DNA of 64,000 nucleotides from SFLA01 sp045595785 (GTDB taxonomy: Bacteria; Bacillota; Clostridia; Oscillospirales; CAG-382): contig JAZOBE010000027.1 in assembly GCA_045595785.1 (NCBI GenBank), forward strand, positions 1-64,000. Direction: 5' to 3'. The translations under genes were made by a program, and so were the position numbers. The notes beneath the pieces were generated by a model, which ran no database searches, was not told the DNA's origin, and was given only the letters and a program-made list of their open reading frames with translations. This document shows, in pieces, positions 57,369 to 64,000 of the stretch. Position 1 is the first letter of the stretch; every line of letters starts with the position of its first letter.

Positions 57369-59807
57369 ATGGCTACTAAAAATAGAAAAAGCACGCCTGT
57401 AAAGAAGGCGGCAAAGCCTCACCAGAAAAAGACCTATAAAAACGAGCAAAAGAGTGCGCCCAAGAAAAATATAACCGTTGCGCCTTACATAATATTCATT
57501 GCCGCGCTGTTCATTACGCTAACCTTCTTTTTTGATACTAAGGCTGTAGGTAATTGGGTGAATATTGCCCTTGACTGGCTTGTTGGCAAGGGAAAATACT
57601 TTTTGCCGATATACATGTTTGCCATTGCATTTATGTGGAAAAAGGACAAAGAACGCAATGCGCTTCCCCTTAAGTCGATACTGTATACCGTAAATATACT
57701 TAATTTGCTGACAATAATACATCTGCTTAAGTTCAGCGGCGGTGCCGTATGCGATTGGGCTACCGACCTGCTTACCGAAAAAGCGATAGGCACCGTAGCT
57801 ACCTGGGTGCTTGCCATTATGTTCTTTACGGTTTCGCTTATTCTGCTGTGCGGAAGCACGCCTGATGCTGTTATAAAAGGAATTATAAAATTCTTCAAGG
57901 AAGCGGACTATTCGCCCGCACCCAAAGAGAAGAAGGTTAAAGAGCCAAAGGTAAGAAAAGAAGCAAAGGAAGCAAAGGAAGTAAAGGAAGCCGAACCGGT
58001 TACCGACCAAAGCGGACAGCGGAAATTCGACCTGCCTGAGCTTGACCCTGAGCCTGCCGCTCAAAAGGAAGACAAGCACGAGATAAACCGCAGCGCTCCG
58101 TGGGAGGACGTAAAGGCACCCGAAACCGCAGAAGCGGAAGCAGAAGCAGTGCCCGAGCCTATCGTTCCCATTCCCGAAGTAATTCCCGAAGAAAATCCCG
58201 AAAGCGAAATCACGGAGAGTGGGTCTGTGACCGAGCCGGAGGATATTGAAGTTTTGGACGACGAGGAAGAACCGGTACTGGAGACAGAGGACGTCAACGC
58301 ACCCGAAGCACCTTACGTCTTTCCTCCCCTCTCTTTGCTTATTGAGGGTAATGATTCTGACGGCGGATATACTCAAGCCGATATACGCGCTACCGGACAA
58401 AAGCTTATTGAAACTCTTGAAAGCTTCGGCGCAAGAGCGAAGATAGTAAACACAAGCTGCGGTCCGACCGTAACGAGATTTGAATTACAGCCTGAGATCG
58501 GTGTAAAGGTTAAACAGATAATCAATCTTTCCGAGGATATTGCGCTTCATCTTTCTGCGTCCAGTGTAAGAGTTGAGCCTATTCCCGGAAAGGGCGCAGT
58601 AGGTGTTGAGATACCCAACCGCCGTTCCTCTATAGTAAGACTCCGTGACCTTATTGCAACTCCCTCGTTCAGAGACAGCACGGACAAGCTGCTGACCTGT
58701 CTCGGTAAGGATATTGCAGGTAATCCCGTATTCCTCGATATCAAAAAGATGCCTCATCTGCTTATTGCAGGTGCGACGGGACAGGGTAAATCCGTTTGCC
58801 TTAACTCACTTATAGTTTCTCTGCTTTACAAGGCGCGTCCCGAGGAAGTAAAGCTGATACTCATTGACCCTAAGAAGCTGGAGCTTTCCGATTATAACGG
58901 ACTTCCCCACTTGCTGGTTCCCGTTGTTACCGAGCCCAAAAAGGCGGCAGGTACGCTTAACTGGGCGGTAATGGAAATGGAAAGGCGTTTTGAGCGTATT
59001 CAGGACGTAAGTGCAAGAGATTCCCGAGAATATAACGAAGCTATTGCAGGCGATCCCGAAAAGGAATATATGCCTGACGTTGTTATTGTCATTGACGAGC
59101 TTGCAGACCTTATGATGACCGCGCCCGATGACGTTGAGACCTCTATATGCCGTCTGGCGCAAAAAGCACGTGCCGCAGGTATGCATCTGGTTATCGGTAC
59201 ACAGAGACCTTCTACCGACGTTATTACCGGTCTTATAAAGGCAAACATCCCCTCCCGTATTGCGTTTACCGTTGTTTCCAGAGTAGATTCCGATATTATT
59301 CTGGGACAGAGCGGTGCGGAGCGTCTGTTGGGTAAGGGTGATATGCTTTACGCACCCGTTAGCGAGATAAAGCCTTTGCGTGTTCAGGGCGCATTTGTAG
59401 ACGGCAAGAAAGAGGTTGCCGCCGTAACTCAGTTTATTAAGTCCGCCGCAAGCGTTTCCTACGATGAAGCCGTAATGGAAAAAATTGAGCAGGAAGCGAA
59501 AATGTGCGGTGTAAAGAAAAAGAAGGTTGCAGTTGAAGAGGATGCCGCAGGCGATGAGGATGACAAGGACGATCCTATCAAGCTGAAGGCTATCGAGGTA
59601 GCGTTGGAGTACGGTACAATATCCACTTCCCTGCTTCAAAGAAGATTGTCGCTGGGCTATGCGAAAGCCGCCCGTATTGTAGACAAGCTGGAGAGAAGCG
59701 GTGTTATAGGCGAGTTCGATCCCACTACCAAAAAGCGTGCAATTCTTATAACACCCGAAGAATTTGCGGAAATGAAGCTTAATGCAAAATCAGGAGACGA
59801 AGAATGA
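57369..59807 (+). CDS. ftsK: FtsK/SpoIIIE DNA translocase
   Basis: An 812-aa ATP-driven DNA pump at the division septum. The N-terminus is basic, followed by four hydrophobic segments (about 37-162) and a charged, Glu/Pro-rich linker (about 180-315). The motor then has an alpha-beta region (about 335-430), Walker A GATGQGKS (468-475) and Walker B VVIVIDELAD (571-580). The C-terminal gamma winged helix (about 740-805; YGTISTSLLQRRLSLGYAKAARI) reads orientation sequences. It lies 28 bases downstream of uppP, and its TGA overlaps the ATG of the next gene by 4 bases. Confidence 0.96.
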   Translation: MATKNRKSTPVKKAAKPHQKKTYKNEQKSAPKKNITVAPYIIFIAALFITLTFFFDTKAVGNWVNIALDWLVGKGKYFLPIYMFAIAFMWKKDKERNALPLKSILYTVNILNLLTIIHLLKFSGGAVCDWATDLLTEKAIGTVATWVLAIMFFTVSLILLCGSTPDAVIKGIIKFFKEADYSPAPKEKKVKEPKVRKEAKEAKEVKEAEPVTDQSGQRKFDLPELDPEPAAQKEDKHEINRSAPWEDVKAPETAEAEAEAVPEPIVPIPEVIPEENPESEITESGSVTEPEDIEVLDDEEEPVLETEDVNAPEAPYVFPPLSLLIEGNDSDGGYTQADIRATGQKLIETLESFGARAKIVNTSCGPTVTRFELQPEIGVKVKQIINLSEDIALHLSASSVRVEPIPGKGAVGVEIPNRRSSIVRLRDLIATPSFRDSTDKLLTCLGKDIAGNPVFLDIKKMPHLLIAGATGQGKSVCLNSLIVSLLYKARPEEVKLILIDPKKLELSDYNGLPHLLVPVVTEPKKAAGTLNWAVMEMERRFERIQDVSARDSREYNEAIAGDPEKEYMPDVVIVIDELADLMMTAPDDVETSICRLAQKARAAGMHLVIGTQRPSTDVITGLIKANIPSRIAFTVVSRVDSDIILGQSGAERLLGKGDMLYAPVSEIKPLRVQGAFVDGKKEVAAVTQFIKSAASVSYDEAVMEKIEQEAKMCGVKKKKVAVEEDAAGDEDDKDDPIKLKAIEVALEYGTISTSLLQRRLSLGYAKAARIVDKLERSGVIGEFDPTTKKRAILITPEEFAEMKLNAKSGDEE

Positions 59808-60322
59808 AAAAAGTAATTGTTTTTGCTTTACTGTTATGCTTGGTGTTATGCGCATCTGCCTGCAGTAAAGGAATATCCGCCAAACACGGTGAGCCTATCA
59901 ACGAGCTGGCAGAAGCAGTCGTTAACGGAGACGTTGACGATTATATGGATGCTTTCGAGGACGATTACGTTGAAAGCCTTGAAGAATACTATGAAATAGT
60001 TTCGGATAACGGTCTTGAGGGTGCTCTTTCCGAAGCGCTCACCTTTACTAAAGAGTACAACAAGGAGACCTACGGAAAGTTTACCAAGATAACCCTTACT
60101 GAGGTAAGCAAAACGGTGCTTGACGATTTTCCCAAAAACGTTGTTTATTCCGGTGAGTTTGTTCCTGACGGAAAGGTTGGGGAGATACTCAGCGTAACCG
60201 TTTCTTACGTTATTGAAGGCACAACCGGTTCATCCGAGGAAAAGACAGCCACCTTTACCGTTTATTCGGTAGACGGAGAGTATTACCTCCATCCCGTTCA
60301 TTTCTTCTTTGTATTTCAATAA
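59804..60322 (+). CDS. Small lipoprotein of unknown function
   Basis: A 172-aa secreted lipoprotein. The signal sequence ends ASAC (Cys20), followed by one compact domain resembling DUF4878/DUF5105-type NTF2-like folds (VVNGDVDDYMDAFEDDYVESLEEYY, then beta strands KITLTEVSKTV and ATFTVYSVDGEYYLHP). The ATG overlaps the ftsK stop codon (ATGA), so translation is coupled. Nothing specific links it to DNA translocation. Confidence 0.8.
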   Translation: MKKVIVFALLLCLVLCASACSKGISAKHGEPINELAEAVVNGDVDDYMDAFEDDYVESLEEYYEIVSDNGLEGALSEALTFTKEYNKETYGKFTKITLTEVSKTVLDDFPKNVVYSGEFVPDGKVGEILSVTVSYVIEGTTGSSEEKTATFTVYSVDGEYYLHPVHFFFVFQ

Positions 60323-60338
60323 TTAAGGAGCAAAAAGC

Positions 60339-60578
60339 ATGAAATGTCCTTATTGCGGAAGCCAGCGTATTGAGCAGAGCGTTGCCTGGGGCAAAAGCTC
60401 AGAAACCGGAAACGTTGGTTTGAAATATGGCGTAGGTTCAGGTCTGTTCAGCCTTACCGGAGTGGTTCAGGTATATTCCGATTTGTGTCTGGACTGCAAG
60501 ACTATTCTCCGCACCTATATAAAAGAAGATACAAACAAGGATTGGAGCCACGAGCCCGGAAGCATCGGAAGCTTATAA
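60339..60578 (+). CDS. Small zinc-ribbon protein
   Basis: A 79-aa protein. The N-terminal MKCPYCGSQRIE and the central DLCLDCKTILRTYI supply two CxxC pairs that form a zinc ribbon. A Gly-rich segment (VGLKYGVGSGLFSLTG) lies between them. It is last in the uppP-ftsK operon, 16 bases after the lipoprotein gene, with AAGGAG upstream. No further function can be assigned. Confidence 0.75.
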   Translation: MKCPYCGSQRIEQSVAWGKSSETGNVGLKYGVGSGLFSLTGVVQVYSDLCLDCKTILRTYIKEDTNKDWSHEPGSIGSL

Positions 60579-60591
60579 AAAACAAAAAAAC

Positions 60592-60628
60592 ACCCCGCAA
60601 ATGTTTTGAGACATTTGCGGGGTTTTCT
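60592..60628. terminator. Terminator closing the uppP-ftsK operon
   Basis: A 12-bp stem (ACCCCGCAAATG with CATTTGCGGGGT, 8-base loop) is followed by TTTTCTT. A-rich sequence on the other side lets it serve the converging DHHW gene too. Confidence 0.9.
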
Positions 60629-60631
60629 TCT

Positions 60632-62227
60632 TTAGCTTATAAGATTTAACAGATATTCATACCAAGCTTTGGTGTTACCGGAAGAAGTGTTTACCATAAA
60701 CACAATATCGGTAAGGCCGTAATCCTTGAATTCTTCATAGATATTCATGGAAACGTGGCGGGGGTCTATAACTATAATGTTTCCGTAATGCTCGGTAAGA
60801 TAGGGCACAAATGCGTTACCATAAGAATCCTTGATTACCAGAATAGATTTATCCTGAGGATTCTCGGGCACGTTGATGACCATATAAGGATGGTCACCTG
60901 CAATAAACGCCGTGTATCCCTTGATATTGGTATTTATACAGAAATTATAGGTATCAGACCTGCCGTTGTTACGGTGGATGGTCATAGTACAAGGCTTGGT
61001 GGGCATATAAGCCTCGATAGTATCGTAAAAGCTCTTTACACGCTCATCGCCGGTATAGCCGTACATTGAACCGATATATGAATCCGTAAGAATCTCTACA
61101 TCAAAGCTTTCAATGGGAGTGGGTGTCATTCCCAAAGACTTGATAAATTCGGAATATGCGTAATAAGCACCGCGGTGAGTCCAATGATGGTCGCTCTTAA
61201 AGAAGAGATACTCGTTTGCGTGCTCAATATACACGTTTTTAAGGTTGACGAAGTTTACGTCGCCTACTATTTCCGCCTGCATCTTATCAAGGATCTTGCC
61301 CTGATCCGAAACCTTCTTGCTTATATCGGGATCGGTAATGGTAATAGTAGCAAGAGGTGCTATAAGCACGTTCATTCTCGTTTCGGGGAAAAGCTGTGCG
61401 ATACGCTCGTAAACCGCGGCGTATCTGGGTGCATAGGTGGACGAGAAGAAGGACTGGGAGTATGCCGCGCCCTTATAAATTATAAGACCGCTGGGCAGGA
61501 ATTCTGCCACATCCTCGGGATTGCTGATAACAATGGCGCTTACGGTAATCTCGCAGGATGCGGTAAAGGTTTCTCCGTCCTTGGTAACGGCGGCTGTGAC
61601 CACCGCTTTGCCCGCAGAATCGCCTTTTACGGTGGCGGTGCCGTCTCCGTTATCGGTGACAGTAATACCGCTGTCGCCGCTTACAGACCATGTGAGTCCT
61701 TCATATCCCTCACCTACGGTTGCGGTAAGAAGATAGGTTGCGCCGGAAGTAAAGGAGGCAGTTGAAGAAGAAAGCTTAATGGGAGTAACAACAGGGGTAT
61801 CGCTTACGTCAACGCTGACGTCGCTTTCCTCGGACGTTTCGGGCGGCAAGGATAGTTCAGGCAAGGGCGGGAGGCTGAAATCGTCACTCTCCTCCTCGCT
61901 TTGGTCGGGATTGGGGTCGATTATAACGGTTATACCCTCCCTCTCGTAAATGAGAGAAAGAGATTTAAGTGTATCAAGCTTTTTTGAGAAAGACACCATT
62001 GCCTCTCTACCGAAGAAGGTATCGGAAACGAATTCCGAAACATCGGCAAAATACTCGCCGCTCCAGAAGGTCTCCCAAGTGAAATCCGGCATAGTAGCAA
62101 GATTACGGTTTTCCGTTTCGGAAACGGTGGGACGGTCTGTCTGACAAAGATTGAGAATTGACAGAGAGCCGATAAGAGCAATGACGATAAAGATCATCAG
62201 CTCATCGATAAATTTATTATGCTTCAT
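60632..62227 (-). CDS. DHHW-family (AlgX/AlgJ-like) protein with an inserted Ig-like domain
   Basis: A 531-aa membrane-anchored protein. An N-terminal helix (about 10-28) is followed by ENRNLATMPDFTW (family start). A Ser/Glu/Pro linker (104-147) and an Ig-like BIG2 domain (148-231) interrupt the SGNH-like fold, which resumes with IAPLATITI, DHHWTHRGAYYAY (346-358) and VIKDSYGNAF (Ser nucleophile region). DHHW proteins work with MBOAT acyltransferases to O-acetylate or O-acylate surface polymers. The upstream genes are exactly an MBOAT protein and an acyl carrier protein. The Ig insertion is not part of the usual family. Confidence 0.87.
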   Translation of the reverse strand: MKHNKFIDELMIFIVIALIGSLSILNLCQTDRPTVSETENRNLATMPDFTWETFWSGEYFADVSEFVSDTFFGREAMVSFSKKLDTLKSLSLIYEREGITVIIDPNPDQSEEESDDFSLPPLPELSLPPETSEESDVSVDVSDTPVVTPIKLSSSTASFTSGATYLLTATVGEGYEGLTWSVSGDSGITVTDNGDGTATVKGDSAGKAVVTAAVTKDGETFTASCEITVSAIVISNPEDVAEFLPSGLIIYKGAAYSQSFFSSTYAPRYAAVYERIAQLFPETRMNVLIAPLATITITDPDISKKVSDQGKILDKMQAEIVGDVNFVNLKNVYIEHANEYLFFKSDHHWTHRGAYYAYSEFIKSLGMTPTPIESFDVEILTDSYIGSMYGYTGDERVKSFYDTIEAYMPTKPCTMTIHRNNGRSDTYNFCINTNIKGYTAFIAGDHPYMVINVPENPQDKSILVIKDSYGNAFVPYLTEHYGNIIVIDPRHVSMNIYEEFKDYGLTDIVFMVNTSSGNTKAWYEYLLNLIS

Positions 62228-62244
62228 TTGTCACACCGTCCTTC

Positions 62245-63735
62245 CTAAAACTTAAAGTAAATAAACGGGTTGTAGGAATCGCCTACAAGACGTACGGTGC
62301 AAAGTGCAAACAGCAGTATGATAACCACGGTCTTAAACACACGGTCAACTGTATATGCAGTATCCTCGCCCAAAAAGCCATTAAGCTTTTTGCGGATAAG
62401 GTCCATAACCGTATTTGCAAGAGGTGTACAGCAAATAAGTGCGGCTATGAGCAGGATACCGTTTTCGTATATCATAGATTCTGCGTATACGTTGGTGAAT
62501 CCGGTAGTGCCTATGCCGAAAAGATATCCCAGATTTGCGAAAAGGTTCTTTTCGTTATAGAAAATAGCAAAACCGAACAAGGTTATAAATACAAAAGAAA
62601 CTCTCTGTATAACAGTTGAGAGTATGTTGGGCATACGCTTATAAACCTTATCAAGCACAAACTTTTCAAGTATAAGCCACGCGCCGTAATATACGCCCCA
62701 AAGGACGTAGTTCCAGCTTGCACCGTGCCAAAGACCTGTAGAAAACCATACAACACTGAGAGCGATTATTGTAGGCAGAGTCTTTGAGGCAGATTTATGT
62801 CCACCCTTTTTAAGGCTCTTGGTAAGCCGTGCAATAAATTTCGAGCGCATTACCGGATAGAACAGATAATCTCTGAACCAACCGCCCAACGTCATATGCC
62901 AGCGGCGCCAATACTCGGTAACGTTTTTGGAGATATACGGATAATCAAAGTTTTCGGGGAAGGTAAATCCGAACATATGTCCCAGACCTATTGCCATATC
63001 CGAATAACCCGAGAAATCGAAATATATCTGCATAGCGTAGAAAAGTATTCCGCCCCAACTGCTTACAACGGTGGGGCCTGCGGTAGAGGCAAACAGATTC
63101 TCCGCCGCCAAAGCGCAGGTGTTTGCGAAAACGACCTTTTTACCCATACCGATGGCAAAGCGGTAAAGTCCGTCGTTAAACTGCTTTGCGGAAACACGGC
63201 GGTCCTCAAGCTGATCTTCAATATCCGTATAACGGACGATAGGACCTGCAACAAGCTGAGGGAAAAAGGTTATAAACAAAAGAAGACGGGGAAAAGATTT
63301 TTGCGGTGCGCAGTTTTCGCGGTAAACGTCTATAACGTACGTCATTGCCTGGAAGGTATAAAAGCTTATACCCAGCGGCAACGCGATTGCTGGCACGGCG
63401 AGACCCAGTCCGGTAAGAGAATTAAAGGTTTCAACAATAAATCCCGTATATTTGAACACGCCAAGCAGTGCAAGGTTCAGCACAACGCCTGCGGTGACTG
63501 CGGCTTTTCTTCCTGCGGGAGACTGCAGTTTTCCTACCAACAAGCCGAATACGTAGTTTATTAACGCTGAAAACAGCATTAAGACAATATATATGGGCTC
63601 GCCCCACGCATAGAATATAAGCGAGAACGCCAGCAGCACTCCTCTGCGCCAAGCGTTATTCTTTACCGAGTAGTAAAAAACAAGCAGCAGCGGCACTAAG
63701 AAGATGTATATAAAAAACAGATTGGAAAAGACCAT
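62245..63735 (-). CDS. MBOAT-family O-acyltransferase (AlgI/DltB-like)
   Basis: A 496-aa multipass membrane protein. The family signature YWRRWHMTLGGWFRDYLFYP (275-294) and the catalytic His337 in FSTGLWHGASWNYVLWG are present. Such enzymes move an acyl group across the membrane to a polysaccharide or teichoic acid, handing it to a DHHW/DltD-type partner. It lies 9 bases after the acyl carrier gene and 17 bases before the DHHW gene. This matches the logic of dlt (carrier protein, MBOAT, DltD) and alginate acetylation systems. Confidence 0.95.
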   Translation of the reverse strand: MVFSNLFFIYIFLVPLLLVFYYSVKNNAWRRGVLLAFSLIFYAWGEPIYIVLMLFSALINYVFGLLVGKLQSPAGRKAAVTAGVVLNLALLGVFKYTGFIVETFNSLTGLGLAVPAIALPLGISFYTFQAMTYVIDVYRENCAPQKSFPRLLLFITFFPQLVAGPIVRYTDIEDQLEDRRVSAKQFNDGLYRFAIGMGKKVVFANTCALAAENLFASTAGPTVVSSWGGILFYAMQIYFDFSGYSDMAIGLGHMFGFTFPENFDYPYISKNVTEYWRRWHMTLGGWFRDYLFYPVMRSKFIARLTKSLKKGGHKSASKTLPTIIALSVVWFSTGLWHGASWNYVLWGVYYGAWLILEKFVLDKVYKRMPNILSTVIQRVSFVFITLFGFAIFYNEKNLFANLGYLFGIGTTGFTNVYAESMIYENGILLIAALICCTPLANTVMDLIRKKLNGFLGEDTAYTVDRVFKTVVIILLFALCTVRLVGDSYNPFIYFKF

Positions 63736-63744
63736 TTTCCGTTA

Positions 63745-63981
63745 CTACCTCTTTCTGCGGGAAGCGACGATATCCGCCAGCTCGCCTACGTTGTTCATAC
63801 CCACAACTTCCTTCATGCTGAACTTCATGCGAAATTCATCTTCGATGGCAGAAATAAGGGTAATATGGGTAAGAGAATCCCAATCCTCGATATCAGCAGC
63901 AGTGGTATCGGGGGTAACGGTTATATCTTCATCAAATACTTCGGTAAATACTTTTGAAAGTCTTTCGTAGATCTCGTTCAT
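63745..63981 (-). CDS. Acyl/aminoacyl carrier protein
   Basis: A 78-aa four-helix carrier. EDWDSLTHITLISAIEDEF contains the phosphopantetheine-attachment Ser36 (D-S-L). The C-terminus (VASRRKR) is basic. AGAAAGGAT precedes the ATG. It is first in the visible part of the ACP-MBOAT-DHHW set, so it probably carries the acyl group used by the MBOAT enzyme. A loading ligase would be expected further upstream, beyond the right edge. Confidence 0.93.
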   Translation of the reverse strand: MNEIYERLSKVFTEVFDEDITVTPDTTAADIEDWDSLTHITLISAIEDEFRMKFSMKEVVGMNNVGELADIVASRRKR

Positions 63982-64000
63982 AATAATTATCCTTTCTGAA

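Noticed and set aside
1..64000. CRISPR arrays, tRNA or rRNA genes, prophage or a complete secretion/defence island
   Set aside because: No repeat-spacer pattern, no tRNA cloverleaf in the short gaps and no phage structural genes were seen.

Overview
The window looks like a chromosomal segment of a Gram-positive, anaerobic Clostridia-type bacterium, probably an Oscillospiraceae/Ruminococcaceae-like gut or rumen organism. This is inferred from the following: GGAGG-type ribosome sites, frequent TTG starts, near-consensus sigma-A promoters with 17-nt spacers, a FakA/FakB/PlsX lipid module, CarD, UppP, cohesin and dockerin modules, and many exported glycan-active proteins. Coding density is high and no gap longer than 300 bases lacks a gene. 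I saw no rRNA, tRNA or CRISPR.

Layout. The first 140 bases are the edge of an IS30-family insertion sequence, with the transposase running off the left end. Next come two small membrane proteins and a lipid-flavoured block (1-9.7 kb): three alpha/beta hydrolases, a GT2-GtrA glycosyltransferase and the operon fakB-fakB-fakA-plsX, which feeds scavenged fatty acids into acyl-phosphate. From 9.7 to 13.6 kb there is an SGNH hydrolase, a multipass membrane protein, an MFS transporter and a nitroreductase.

From 20.7 down to 13.7 kb, all on the minus strand, runs a membrane-themed locus. It has a DUF1836 regulator with a dyad-bearing consensus promoter, an NfeD-like protein, flotillin, two small Cys-motif membrane proteins, a 62-aa protein, a lipoprotein, three unrecognised membrane proteins (one with a zinc ribbon) and a divergent signal-peptidase-II-like protein. 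This is my main candidate for an undescribed system.

From 21 to 54 kb housekeeping genes (tyrS, trmO fused to ASCH, a cytidylate-kinase-like protein, CarD, a thioesterase, a PAQR protein) alternate with exported proteins. These are a cohesin-like surface protein, a 1025-aa lipoprotein with three discoidin domains and DUF4855, a GH26-like lipoprotein, a tail-anchored esterase, a tail-anchored metallophosphoesterase, GH20, a circularly permuted GH3, a 1657-aa subtilase with dockerin and cohesin-like modules, and an overlapping parvulin foldase. Five exported proteins share one layout: signal peptide, ectodomain, Ser/Glu/Asp-rich stalk, C-terminal membrane helix and short Lys-rich end, with no LPXTG motif.

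The right end (54-64 kb) carries a TrmN6-like methyltransferase, a ferredoxin, a degenerate LCP-like protein, the uppP-ftsK-lipoprotein-zinc ribbon operon, and an acyl carrier protein-MBOAT-DHHW cassette likely to O-acylate a surface polymer. Most transcription units are bounded by clear hairpin terminators and divergent promoter pairs, listed individually.
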